NCBI RefSeq assembly: GCF_003012745.1
Contig: NZ_PXYK01000011.1
Span: forward strand, 120,703 to 184,702
Direction of reading: 5' to 3'
Source: Kumtagia ephedrae
GTDB taxonomy: Bacteria; Pseudomonadota; Alphaproteobacteria; Rhizobiales; Rhizobiaceae
Length of the DNA: 64,000 nt
Made by a program: the position numbers and the translations under genes
Shown here: positions 41,560 through 51,790 of the stretch, piece after piece
How positions within the stretch are numbered: position 1 is the stretch's first letter
Layout: each line of letters opens with the position of its first letter
Notes under the pieces: generated by a model
What the model saw: only the letters and a program-made list of their open reading frames with translations
The model's database searches: none
Told to the model about the DNA's origin: nothing

Positions 41560-41940
41560 ATGACCATGCACCTCAAGACGCGGATCACCGCGGTCGGACC
41601 GGAAGTGGCCGACCTTGCCGAAGGCGGGGTGCTGATCCTGTTCGCCGACGGCGCGCCGCCGGAGCTCGCGGAGGTGTCCGTGCTGCACAAGCCCGACGTC
41701 GACGCCGGCGAGGCTCCCGCGATCGGTGCTCCGATCGCCATCGGCTCGCTGGAGGCGACCATCACGGCGCTCGGTCCCACGGCCTGGAAGAAGGTCGCCG
41801 AGATCGGTCACGTCGTCGTCAACTTCAACGACGCCGTCGAAGCCGAGCGGCCGGGAGAGATCTGCGCCTCCGCCGTCGACGGCGCGGCGTTGAAAGCGGC
41901 GCTCACGGTCGGCGCCGTCATCACCATCGGCCGGCCGTAG
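41560..41940 (+). CDS. srlB: Glucitol/sorbitol-type PTS enzyme IIA component
   Basis: A 126-residue IIA protein of the Gut family. The phospho-acceptor His43 sits in 'AEVSVLHKPDV', the same place as in enteric SrlB. 'TALGPTAWKKVAEIGHVVVN' and 'RPGEICASAV' match the family. I prefer the ATG at 41560 (CAGGAG 8 nt upstream) to one two codons earlier that would be too close to it. It takes phosphate from the HPr domain of the next gene and gives it to SrlE. Confidence 0.88.
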   Translation: MTMHLKTRITAVGPEVADLAEGGVLILFADGAPPELAEVSVLHKPDVDAGEAPAIGAPIAIGSLEATITALGPTAWKKVAEIGHVVVNFNDAVEAERPGEICASAVDGAALKAALTVGAVITIGRP

Positions 41941-41966
41941 CCGGGACGAAGGACGAGATTGCTACC

Positions 41967-43949
41967 ATGGAACGCTCGACGATCGTGCGCGTGCACGAAG
42001 GCCTGCACGCGCGCCCGGCCACGCGCTTCGTGAAGCTCGCCAAGAGCTTCGACTGCGATGTCGAGATCGTGAGGGGTGCCAAGGCCGCGAGCGCCAAGAG
42101 CCCGGTCAAGCTGATGCTGCTCGCCGTCAAGGAGAACGACGAGGTGACGCTGCGCGCCGAAGGCGCCGATGCCGGACGGGCGCTCGACGCGCTGGTCGAC
42201 TTCCTGGAAAACCCACAGGCCGGGTTGGACGCAGAGGGCGAGCCGACGACTGCCGCCGAGCCCGGGTCGGCCGCACCTGCTGCCGGAGCTGCCTCACCTC
42301 AGGCCGAGGCATCGCCATCTCCGGCCGGCGCCGTGAAGGGCATCGCCGCCAGCGAAGGCCTCGCGCTCGCCCGGGCATTCCATTACTTCCCGAAAACCTT
42401 CGCGCCGACGCATCGCCGCGTCGCTCCAGGTGAGGTCGAACAAGAGATCTCGCGTTTCCGCGCCGCAGTCGCCGCCGTGCAGGAGCAGATGCGTGCCGAG
42501 CTGGCGCGTGCCGACCTGTCGCAGACCGATCGGGCGATCGTCACGGCGCTCAGCGAGATCGTCGCCGACGCGGCGATCGTCGACGATGTGGAGGCGGCGA
42601 TCCGTCAGGGCATGGATGCCACCGATGCGGTGCTGGCGGCGTCCGAGGCGACTGCGGCCGCCTTCACGCGCGTGCCCGACGCCTACCTCAACGCGCGCGC
42701 CGACGACGTGCGGGCCACGGCGCGGCAGCTCTGCCTGGCGCTGGCCGGCGAGCGCGACGTCGGTCTCGACGCGATCAGCGAACCGTCCATCATCGTCGCC
42801 GAGGACGTCGGCGCCTGGGATCTGGCGCGCGCGCCGCTGAAGCTGGTCAGGGGCGTCGTGTGCGCCCACGGCGGCGCCACCTCGCATGTCGCCATCATCG
42901 CACGCGCCCACGGCATTCCCGCCGTGCTCGGGCTGGGCGGCTCGATCGAGGCCTTGCGCAAGGCCGGCGAAGTTGCCATCGACGGCAACACCGGCGCGGT
43001 CCATCCGGATCCAGATGCGACGATCCGCGAACGCTTCGAGGCGGGCATCCACGCCGCCGCGCGCGAGGAGGAAGCACTACGCGCCTTCCGCGACCTGCGG
43101 CCACGCCGCGCCGACGGCACGCAGATCGAGGTCGCCGCCAATATCGGCTCCATCGAGGAGATCGATGCCGCGCGCGAAGCCGGGGCCATGGGGGTGGGAC
43201 TGTTCCGCACCGAGCTGCTGTTCATGAAGCATGGCGGCTTGCCTACCGAAGATATGCAGTACGAGGTCTATGCGGAGGCCGCGCGCGCCTTTGCCCCCGA
43301 TCCGGTCATCATCCGCACGCTCGACATCGGTGGCGACAAGCCGGTCGCCGGCGTCGTCTTCCCGCAGGAGGCCAACCCCTTCCTGGGCTGGCGCGGCGTG
43401 CGCATGTGCCTCGACCGACCCGACGTGTTCAAGCCGCAGCTGCGGGCATTGCTGCGCGCGGCGACGTTGGGCAACGTCAAGGTGATGCTGCCGATGGTCT
43501 CGACGCTGGACGAGGTGACGCGCAGCCGTGCGCTGATCGACGAGTGCAAGGCCGAGCTCGCCGCCGAGGGCAAGGCGTTCGCCGACTTCGCGCTCGGCGT
43601 CATGATCGAGACGCCGGCGGCGGTGTTCGTCGCGCGCAATCTCGCCCGCCAGGTCGACTTCTTCTCGATCGGCACCAACGACCTCACCCAATACGTAATG
43701 GCCGCCGACCGCCTGAACCCGCAGATCGCGGCGCTGAACGACGTCGCTAACCCCGCCGTGCTGGCGGCGATCGAGATGACCGCCAGGGCTGGCACGGAAG
43801 CCGGCATCATGGTCGGCATGTGCGGAGAGGCGGCCGCCCGCACCGACCTCGTCCCGAAATTCCTGGCCATGGGACTCACCGAACTCAGCATGAGCCCGGC
43901 GGCGATCCCACGCGCCAAGAAGTGCATCGCCGCCGAGCTCGGCGGGTAG
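41967..43949 (+). CDS. HPr-Enzyme I fusion phosphotransferase
   Basis: A 660-residue multidomain phosphoryl carrier. Residues 1-~88 are HPr with His14 in 'VHEGLHARPATRF' and the Ser45 region ('SAKSPVKLMLLAV'). An Ala/Pro linker (~90-120) follows. Enzyme I then starts at 'VKGIAASEGLALARAFHYFP', with active His307 in 'GGATSHVAIIARAHGIPAVL', PEP-binding 'GVGLFRTELLFM' and 'FFSIGTNDLTQYVMAADR', and Cys in 'GMCGEAAA'. No GAF domain is present, unlike nitrogen-PTS Enzyme I. It provides a complete PEP-dependent phosphate relay for the Gut permease, independent of chromosomal PTS proteins. It is the last gene of the operon and convergent with a GntR regulator. Confidence 0.92.
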   Translation: MERSTIVRVHEGLHARPATRFVKLAKSFDCDVEIVRGAKAASAKSPVKLMLLAVKENDEVTLRAEGADAGRALDALVDFLENPQAGLDAEGEPTTAAEPGSAAPAAGAASPQAEASPSPAGAVKGIAASEGLALARAFHYFPKTFAPTHRRVAPGEVEQEISRFRAAVAAVQEQMRAELARADLSQTDRAIVTALSEIVADAAIVDDVEAAIRQGMDATDAVLAASEATAAAFTRVPDAYLNARADDVRATARQLCLALAGERDVGLDAISEPSIIVAEDVGAWDLARAPLKLVRGVVCAHGGATSHVAIIARAHGIPAVLGLGGSIEALRKAGEVAIDGNTGAVHPDPDATIRERFEAGIHAAAREEEALRAFRDLRPRRADGTQIEVAANIGSIEEIDAAREAGAMGVGLFRTELLFMKHGGLPTEDMQYEVYAEAARAFAPDPVIIRTLDIGGDKPVAGVVFPQEANPFLGWRGVRMCLDRPDVFKPQLRALLRAATLGNVKVMLPMVSTLDEVTRSRALIDECKAELAAEGKAFADFALGVMIETPAAVFVARNLARQVDFFSIGTNDLTQYVMAADRLNPQIAALNDVANPAVLAAIEMTARAGTEAGIMVGMCGEAAARTDLVPKFLAMGLTELSMSPAAIPRAKKCIAAELGG

Positions 43950-43995
43950 CGTCCGGGTCCGTTTCACGGCCGGCCCGGGCGGATAGGGCAGCCGT

Positions 43996-44832
43996 CTAAG
44001 GACGATCGGCGATCAGCGTTTCCAGATATTTCGTCAGTCTCCGGCGAGCCGATTCGATGTGGGCGCGCATCGCCTCGCGGGCGGCCTCGCCGTCCCTCCG
44101 CCGGATCAGGTTCAGCACCTCGGCGTGCTCGGCGATCACGGCGGTGCCACGGGCGGACGGCTGAAAATGCACGAGATGGCGCAACAGCAGGCGCTCGTCG
44201 TCCGGCTGGTATTCCAGCGCGTGGATTGCCTCGACGAAGCGCGGGTTCGTCGCCGCCACGGCGATCGCCTCGTGGAAGAGGTAGTCGAAATGATGGGTGA
44301 TGGCGCCGCTGGCATGCGCCTCCTCGAAACGTCTCAGCGCGGCCTCGATGCGCTGCATGTCGGCAGGGCTGCGCCGCAGCGCCGCCAGGCAGGCGGCTTC
44401 CGGCTCGATCACCAGGCGGAACTCCAGGTCGTCGAGAAGATGCTGGAGCTGCTGCGGCGAACTCGACCTGGAAAGTTTTTCCGCCAGCAGATCGTCGACG
44501 CCGATCACGTAGTTGCCAGAGCCGCGCAGCGACTGGATTACGCCTTCCTCGCGCAGGCGCACCAGCGCCTGCCGGACGACGGGACGGGACACCGAGAAGG
44601 TGGCGGCAAGTTCGGGTTCGGAGGGCAGGCGCGAGCCCTTCCCGAATTTTCCCGAGACGATCGCATGGACCAGGCTGCGGTAGACCCGCTCGTGCAGCCC
44701 GCCGGGGCGGCCGGTCTCGAACAGACCTCTCGTCGATTCCGGTGCGCCGGCCTGCTTGGGCTTCCTCCCGCGCCGGGGCGGCGTGGCGGCGGCCGAGCCG
44801 GCGGCGTTCTCGGTCAGGTCACGGCTCGGCAT
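43996..44832 (-). CDS. GntR/FadR-family transcriptional regulator (FCD domain)
   Basis: A 278-residue regulator. A basic low-complexity start ('PPRRGRKPKQAG') precedes the winged helix ('KGSRLPSEPELAATFSVSRP', 'VVRQALVRLREEGVIQSL'), and the C-terminal all-helical FCD domain has 'LEFRLVIEPEAACLAAL' and 'FHEAIAVAATNPRFVEAI' with the metal-binding histidines. The frame is open upstream through a repeat, so I chose ATG 44832. FCD regulators usually bind organic acids or sugar acids. It is convergent to the PTS operon and lies upstream of, and co-oriented with, the amidase; it could regulate either flank. Confidence 0.88.
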   Translation of the reverse strand: MPSRDLTENAAGSAAATPPRRGRKPKQAGAPESTRGLFETGRPGGLHERVYRSLVHAIVSGKFGKGSRLPSEPELAATFSVSRPVVRQALVRLREEGVIQSLRGSGNYVIGVDDLLAEKLSRSSSPQQLQHLLDDLEFRLVIEPEAACLAALRRSPADMQRIEAALRRFEEAHASGAITHHFDYLFHEAIAVAATNPRFVEAIHALEYQPDDERLLLRHLVHFQPSARGTAVIAEHAEVLNLIRRRDGEAAREAMRAHIESARRRLTKYLETLIADRP

Positions 44833-44928
44833 GGTTGGGTTTCCGGGCCGCAACGTGGCGAAAAGCCGACCGATCGTCGTGTCTGGCGCCGGCTCTCGGA
44901 ACAGATGTATGCATATCGTAGCCAAAAC

Positions 44929-45040
44929 GGGGAGGGGGTCTTTGCGGCCGCAATGCCGCGTGAAACCGTCGACGATTTGCGCCCGGCGGAGTTGCAAGCC
45001 AGTCCCCCTCCCCCTTGTGGGGAGGGGCTAGGGGTGGGGG
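44929..45040. repeat. Second, degraded copy of the 145-nt palindromic element
   Basis: The stretch 45002-45040 (GTCCCCCTCCCCCTTGTGGG and onward) matches one arm of the element at 19607-19751 with one mismatch. The preceding loop ('GACGATTTGCGCCCGGCGGA') matches the loop of that copy in reverse orientation. The opposite arm is reduced to a short remnant at 44929-44942. It lies between the GntR gene and the amidase 3' end. Confidence 0.75.
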
Positions 45041-45062
45041 TAAACTCATAGGCGGTTGCCCA

Positions 45063-46457
45063 CTAGTTTATCGGGCGGCGCAGATGCCAGTCGGTCGCCT
45101 GCTGGAAGGCGTGGCCGGCCGCGCACAGCACGTCCTCGGCGGCATGCTTGCCGACGAGCTGCATCGAGATCGGCACGCCTGTGGTGGCGAAGCCGGCAGG
45201 CAGAACGACGGTCGGGTTGCCGGCGAGGTCGAAGGGCGCGGTGTAGCGGATCATCTGCAGCAGCACGTCGTCGTCGGCGCCGAACGCTTCCAGTTCCGGC
45301 AATGTCGGCGTCGGCGTGGTCATGGTCGGGATCAGCATCAAGTCGACGTCGGCGAAGGCGGCGGCAAGCCGCCCGGAGAATTCCAGCCGCTTCACCCAGG
45401 CATCGGCGACCTTCACCGCACTCACCGTGCGGCCGTGCTCGATCAGGCCGGCCATGCCGGAATGGTAGTCGGCGGCGCGCGACGGGTAGGTGGCGGCATG
45501 GACCTCGGCCGTCTCGGCGCCGCAAATGTCGAACCAGCCGCGCAGCGCGTCATAGGGCGAGGGGAAGCTGACCGGCAGGATGCGCGCGCCGAGTCCTTGC
45601 AGGACCTTGCGCGCCGCCTCCACCGCGGCGACGACCTCCGGATGAGTGCGCGTGCCGATAAAACTCTCGTCGACGCCGATGCGCAAACCGCGCACGCCGC
45701 GCGCGGTTGCCGCGAGATAATCCGGCACCGGCGCCTGGATCGCGGTCGGGTCGTTGGCGTCGGGACCGGCGATCGCAGTCAGCATCGCTGCCGCGTCCTC
45801 GGCGCTGCGCGCGAACGGCCCGACATGGTCGAGAGAATGCGACAGGGTGAAGACGCCGTGGCGGCTGACGCGCCCCCAGGTCGGCTTGATGCCGGTGATG
45901 CTGTTGCAGGCCGAAGGGAAACGGATCGAGCCGCCGGTGTCGGTGGAAAGCGCGCCATAGGCGAGACCGGCTGCGGTCGCCACGCCCGAGCCGTTGGACG
46001 AGGTGCCGGCCCAGTAGTCGGCGTTCCACGGGTTGACCGGCACGGGGAAGATCGGATGGTTGTTGGTGTAGGCGCCTTCGGTGAGCGTCAGCTTGCCGAG
46101 GATGATCGCGCCGGCGCCGTAGAGCCGCTCGATCACGGTCGCGTCGTAGTCCGGCACGAAGTCCTTGTGGATACTCATGCCGGCCGAGGTCGGCGCATCC
46201 TTGGTGTAGAACAGATCCTTGGCCGCCAGCGGCACGCCGTGCAGCGGGCCGCGCCATTGTCCGCGCAGCAGCTCGGCCTCCGCGACCTGGGCGCGGGCGA
46301 GCGCCTGCTCGCGCATGACGGTGATGTAGGAATGGAGAGTCCCGTCCAGCTTCTCGATGCGGTCGAGTAGCGCCTGCACCACCTCGACGGGGGAGATCTC
46401 GGTGCGCCGCAGCTTCTGCGACAGCTCGCCGATCGACCAGTAGTGCAATTCGCCCAT
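45063..46457 (-). CDS. Amidase-signature family hydrolase
   Basis: A 464-residue amidase-signature enzyme with a Ser-cisSer-Lys triad. Lys80 is in 'VPLAAKDLFYTKDAPT', and Ser153 and Ser177 lie in the signature block 'GTSSNGSGVATAAG' ... 'STDTGGSIRFPSA'. The C-terminal 'LAGNPTVVLPAGFATTGVPI' is also conserved. The family hydrolyses linear amides, including indoleacetamide, glutamyl-tRNA and 6-aminohexanoate oligomers. It is divergent from a peptide-type ABC operon containing a NylB-like hydrolase and aldehyde dehydrogenase, so it probably acts on the same imported amide. AGGAGGGCAG precedes its ATG. Confidence 0.9.
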   Translation of the reverse strand: MGELHYWSIGELSQKLRRTEISPVEVVQALLDRIEKLDGTLHSYITVMREQALARAQVAEAELLRGQWRGPLHGVPLAAKDLFYTKDAPTSAGMSIHKDFVPDYDATVIERLYGAGAIILGKLTLTEGAYTNNHPIFPVPVNPWNADYWAGTSSNGSGVATAAGLAYGALSTDTGGSIRFPSACNSITGIKPTWGRVSRHGVFTLSHSLDHVGPFARSAEDAAAMLTAIAGPDANDPTAIQAPVPDYLAATARGVRGLRIGVDESFIGTRTHPEVVAAVEAARKVLQGLGARILPVSFPSPYDALRGWFDICGAETAEVHAATYPSRAADYHSGMAGLIEHGRTVSAVKVADAWVKRLEFSGRLAAAFADVDLMLIPTMTTPTPTLPELEAFGADDDVLLQMIRYTAPFDLAGNPTVVLPAGFATTGVPISMQLVGKHAAEDVLCAAGHAFQQATDWHLRRPIN

Positions 46458-46551
46458 GCTGCCCTCCTTCCGCCTCGCGCCTATTCGCGCGGGAACGCCC
46501 GTGCCTTGCCGTCCCTGGCAAAATCCCCGACGCTTCGAGAAAAAGCAATAA

Positions 46552-46587
46552 AATAATTTGACAACTTATTACTCGCCCCCATAGGCT
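46552..46587 (+). promoter_or_regulatory. Promoter with AATAA-N9-TTATT dyad between amidase and ABC operon
   Basis: TTGACA (46558-46563) is followed 17 nt later by ATAGGC (46581-46586), a plausible sigma-70-type promoter toward the ABC operon. The -35 is enclosed by an inverted repeat, AATAA (46552-46556) and TTATT (46566-46570), which may be a repressor site, for example for the nearby GntR protein. The leader before the binding-protein start is about 150 nt and has no gene I can support. Confidence 0.5.
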
Positions 46588-46739
46588 TTCGCATGCGCTG
46601 GTCACAAGGCCGGTTCGGACAAGGCGCACCAAGAGGCGCCGCCGAATTTCGCGCAGCCCGGATTCGTCCGATCGGGAACACGGAACAAATTGGTTGGTCC
46701 GCCGGCACGATCGGCGGCGCTGTCTGGAGAATGGGAGAC

Positions 46740-48233
46740 ATGATCACGCAACGGACTGGCCTGCGCCTGGCGTTCGCCGCACTGGCGCTTTTCTCGAGCG
46801 TATCCTTCGCCGCGGCCAAGGATACGCTGACCCTCGGGCTGCCGGTCGAGCCGACCGGGCTGGACCCCACCATTTCGGCGCCCGTCGCCATCCGCGAGGT
46901 CACCTGGGGCAACATCTACGAAGGGCTCGTGACGCTCGACAAGGACGGCAAGGTCAAGCCGCTGCTCGCCACCGAATGGACGACCTCGCCCGACGGGCTG
47001 ACCTACACGTTCAAGCTGCGCCCCGGCGTGACCTTCCACAACGGCACGCCGTTCGATTCCGCGATCGTCAAGTTCTCGCTCGACCGCGCCCGCGCCGCCG
47101 ATTCGACCAACGCGCAAAAGCAGTTCTTCGAGCCGATCGAGGTGATCGAGACGCCGGACCCGATGACCGCCGTCATCAAGCTCACGCAGCCTTCCGGCCT
47201 GTTCGTCTACCACCTCGCCTGGGGCGACGCGGTGATGATCGACCCAAAGACCGTCGATGCCAACAAGACCGACCCCGTCGGCACCGGCCCGTTCAAGTTC
47301 AAGAGCTGGCAGCGCGGCAACCAGGTCGAGATGGTGCGCAACGACGGCTATTGGGACAAGGGCGTGCCGAAGCTGTCGGCGGTCACGTTCCGCTTCATCG
47401 CCGATGCGCAGGCGCAGGCCGCGGCGCTCCGGGCCGGCGACATCGACGGCTTTCCCAACTTCACCGCGCCCGAGCTGTTCGGCGAGTTCCAGGGCGACGC
47501 GCGCTTCAAGACCGTGGTCGGCGCCACGCCGCGCAAGCTGGTGGCCGCGCTCAACAGCGAGAAGCCGCCGCTCGACAACGTCAAGGTGCGGCAGGCGATG
47601 ATGAGTGCCATCGACCGCCAGGCGATCATCGACGGCGCCTATTCCGGCTACGGCAAGGCGATAGGCAGCCACTTCGCCCCGACCGACCGCGGCTATGTCG
47701 ACATGACCGGCGAGATTCCCTACGACCCCGAAAAGGCCAAAAGCCTTTTGACCGAAGCCGGATACGGGGATGGCTTCACGCTGACCATCAAGGCGCCGCA
47801 GATGAGCTACACGACGCGGGCGTCGGAGGTCATGCAGGCCTTGCTGGCCGAGGTCGGCATCACGCTCAACATCGTGCCGAGCGAATTCCCGGCGAAATGG
47901 ATCGACGAGGTATTCATCAAGCGCGACTACGAGATGTCGATCATCGACCATGCCGAGCCGATGGACATCGATATCTATTCGCGCCCCGGCTATTACTTCA
48001 ATTACAAGAATCCGAAGTTCGACGGGCTGATCGCTGCCGCCGACAAGACCGCCGACGACGGCGAGCGCGACAAGTTCTACGGCGAGGCGCAGAAGATACT
48101 CGCCGACGAGGTTCCGGCCCTCTATCTCTTCGACCTGCCGCGCCTCAACGTCTGGAGCGCCAGGCTCGAGGGCCTGTGGGAGAACGAGCCGATCTCGCAG
48201 GTCTATGTGCGGGACGCCTACTGGGCCGAATGA
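46740..48233 (+). CDS. Peptide-type ABC transporter substrate-binding protein (SBP_bac_5)
   Basis: A 497-residue periplasmic binding protein of family 5. The signal peptide runs to about residue 23 ('FSSVSFAAA'). 'LDPTISAPVAIREVTWGNIY', 'FKLRPGVTFHNGTPFDSAIV' and 'DPVGTGPFKFKSWQRGNQVE' are family hallmarks. GGGAG lies before the ATG; the frame is open further upstream through the leader, but the signal peptide fixes this start. It should bind a peptide- or amide-like solute. A 13-bp hairpin follows its stop. Confidence 0.92.
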   Translation: MITQRTGLRLAFAALALFSSVSFAAAKDTLTLGLPVEPTGLDPTISAPVAIREVTWGNIYEGLVTLDKDGKVKPLLATEWTTSPDGLTYTFKLRPGVTFHNGTPFDSAIVKFSLDRARAADSTNAQKQFFEPIEVIETPDPMTAVIKLTQPSGLFVYHLAWGDAVMIDPKTVDANKTDPVGTGPFKFKSWQRGNQVEMVRNDGYWDKGVPKLSAVTFRFIADAQAQAAALRAGDIDGFPNFTAPELFGEFQGDARFKTVVGATPRKLVAALNSEKPPLDNVKVRQAMMSAIDRQAIIDGAYSGYGKAIGSHFAPTDRGYVDMTGEIPYDPEKAKSLLTEAGYGDGFTLTIKAPQMSYTTRASEVMQALLAEVGITLNIVPSEFPAKWIDEVFIKRDYEMSIIDHAEPMDIDIYSRPGYYFNYKNPKFDGLIAAADKTADDGERDKFYGEAQKILADEVPALYLFDLPRLNVWSARLEGLWENEPISQVYVRDAYWAE

Positions 48234-48241
48234 GCAATCTC

Positions 48242-48272
48242 GTCCTGCCGCGCCATGCCGGCGCGGCAGGAC
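48242..48272 (+). other. 13-bp hairpin after the binding-protein gene
   Basis: GTCCTGCCGCGCC (48242-48254) and GGCGCGGCAGGAC (48260-48272) are perfect complements around a 5-nt loop. No T run follows, and the permease gene starts 76 nt later. It probably stabilises the binding-protein mRNA or attenuates downstream reading, as at the two other such junctions. Confidence 0.6.
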
Positions 48273-48348
48273 TAGCGGACTTTGTGGTGCCGGACATGTG
48301 CAACCTGCCTGACCCCGGAGCCCTCGCGGGCGGAGATCGGCCGCGCTG

Positions 48349-49293
48349 ATGCTTCGGATCGCTTTCAGCCGGCTGGGCTCCTTCGTGCTGACGCTGTTCA
48401 TCGTGTCGCTGCTGATCTTCGCGACCATGGACCTTCTGCCCGGCAACGCCGCCGCCATCCTGCTCGGGACGGCGGCGCGGCCCGACACCATCGCCGCGCT
48501 GGAGCAGCAGCTCGGCCTCGACCAGCCTGCCTATATCCGCTACCTCACCTGGATAGCCGGCGCCTTCACGGGCGATCTCGGCAGCTCGGCGTCCTACGGC
48601 GTGCCGGTGGCCGGGCTGATCGCCGAGCGGCTGCAGGTGACCCTGCCGCTGGCGCTGATCGCGCTGGTCATCGCGGTCGCCATCGGCGTCGGGCTCGGCG
48701 TCATGGCCGCCGCCCGGCCGCGCCAGGCTCCGGATCGGGCGGCTTCCGTCTTCGCCCAGGTCGGCATCGCCGTGCCGGACTTCTGGTTCGGCATCCTGCT
48801 CATCCTGCTGTTCTCGGTCACCCTGCACTGGTTCTCGGCCGGCGGCTTTCCCGGCTGGAGCGATCCGGTCGCGGCGGTCAAGGCGCTGCTCCTGCCGGCG
48901 ATCGCGCTCGCCTTGCCGCAGGCTGCGGTGCTGACGCGCGTCACGCGCTCGGCCGTTCTCGACGTCGCCGACGAGGATTTCATCCGCACCGCCAAGGCCA
49001 AGGGGCTGACCGAGCGGCGCGTGCTGTGGCGTCATGCCGTGCGCAACGCGCTGGTGCCCATCGTCACCATCATCGGCCTGCAGTTCTCGTTCCTGATCGC
49101 CGGCGCCGTGCTCGTCGAGAACGTGTTCAACCTGCCGGGCATCGGTCGGCTCGCGTATCAGTCGCTGGCGCAGCGCGATCTCGTCGTCATCCGCAGCGTC
49201 GCCATGTTCTTCGCCGGCCTGGTGATCCTGGTCAATTTCGCCGTCGACCTCGCCTATCTCTGGCTCGACCCGAGACTGAGGGCGGCGCGATGA
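48349..49293 (+). CDS. Peptide-type ABC transporter permease (DppB-like)
   Basis: A 314-residue OppB/DppB-family permease. 'LLIFATMDLLPGNAAAILLG' and 'RPDTIAALEQQLGLDQPAYI' form the N-terminal family pattern, the EAA loop is 'DFIRTAKAKGLTERRVLWRH', and 'VLVENVFNLPGIGRLAYQSL' is near the C-terminus. Its stop overlaps the next start (ATGA). It forms the channel with the DppC-like protein. Confidence 0.92.
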   Translation: MLRIAFSRLGSFVLTLFIVSLLIFATMDLLPGNAAAILLGTAARPDTIAALEQQLGLDQPAYIRYLTWIAGAFTGDLGSSASYGVPVAGLIAERLQVTLPLALIALVIAVAIGVGLGVMAAARPRQAPDRAASVFAQVGIAVPDFWFGILLILLFSVTLHWFSAGGFPGWSDPVAAVKALLLPAIALALPQAAVLTRVTRSAVLDVADEDFIRTAKAKGLTERRVLWRHAVRNALVPIVTIIGLQFSFLIAGAVLVENVFNLPGIGRLAYQSLAQRDLVVIRSVAMFFAGLVILVNFAVDLAYLWLDPRLRAAR

Positions 49294-50137
49294 CGAACGC
49301 CACCGCCACCGCGCCGCGCTTCGCCCTCGGGCCGCGCTTCGGCCTGCATCTCGGCATCGCCATCACGGCGCTGGTCATCGGCATGGCGGTGTTGTCGCGG
49401 TTCTGGACGCCGCAGGTCCCGACCCGCCTGCAGATCGCCAACAAGCTGAAGCCGCCGCTGACCTCCGGCCTGGCCGGTACCGACGCGCTCGGCCGCGACA
49501 TCTTCTCGATGATCATGGCGGGTGCCTGGAACTCGCTGTCGATCGCCTTCCTCTCTGTCCTGCTCGGCCTGGTGGTCGGCGTCGGCTTCGGGGCTCTGGC
49601 GGCGGCGCGGCGCGGTTGGATCGAAGAGGTGATCATGCGCTTCGCCGACGTGGTCTTCGCCTTCCCCGCGCTGATCTCCGCCATCATGATCGCGGCCCTC
49701 ATCGGCCCCGGCGGTGGCACCGCCGTGCTCGCCATCGGCCTGTTCAACATCCCGGTGTTCATCCGCGTGTCGCGCGGGGCGGCGCTGCGCATCTGGGCGT
49801 TGGACTTCTGCCTGGCCGCGCAGGCGGCGGGCAAGGGCAGGTTCCGCATTACCGTCGACCACGTGCTGCCCAACATCGCCGGTGCGGTCGCCGTGCAGGC
49901 GACGATCCAGATCGGCTTGGCGATCCTGGTCGAGGCCGGCCTGTCCTTTCTCGGGCTCAGCCTCGCCCCGCCGGCGCCGAGCTGGGGCCGCATGCTGAGC
50001 GACGCGCAGACCTATCTCGCCCAGGCGCCATGGATGGCGATCGCCCCCGGCGTCACCATCGCCATCGCGGTGCTCGGCCTGAACCTCGTCGGCGACGGCC
50101 TGCGCGATGTCCTCGATCCACGCTCGCGGGCCCGCTC

Positions 50138-50141
<4 letters not shown>
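49290..50141 (+). CDS. Peptide-type ABC transporter permease (DppC-like)
   Basis: A 283-residue OppC/DppC-family permease. The hallmark 'LAGTDALGRDIFSMIMAGAW' follows the first helix, the EAA loop is 'ALDFCLAAQAAGKGRFRITV', and 'AGLSFLGLSLAPPAPSWGRM' is the C-terminal motif. ATG 49290 overlaps the DppB-like stop, and its own stop overlaps the ATPase start, so the operon is tightly coupled. The long open frame upstream is a shadow of the DppB-like gene. Confidence 0.92.

Positions 50142-51786
<1,645 letters not shown>

Positions 51787-51790
<4 letters not shown>

Noticed and set aside
41967..43949. Nitrogen-PTS Enzyme I (PtsP) or a fructose PTS protein
   Set aside because: There is no N-terminal GAF domain and no fructose IIA; the protein begins with HPr and is the last gene of a glucitol-type operon.
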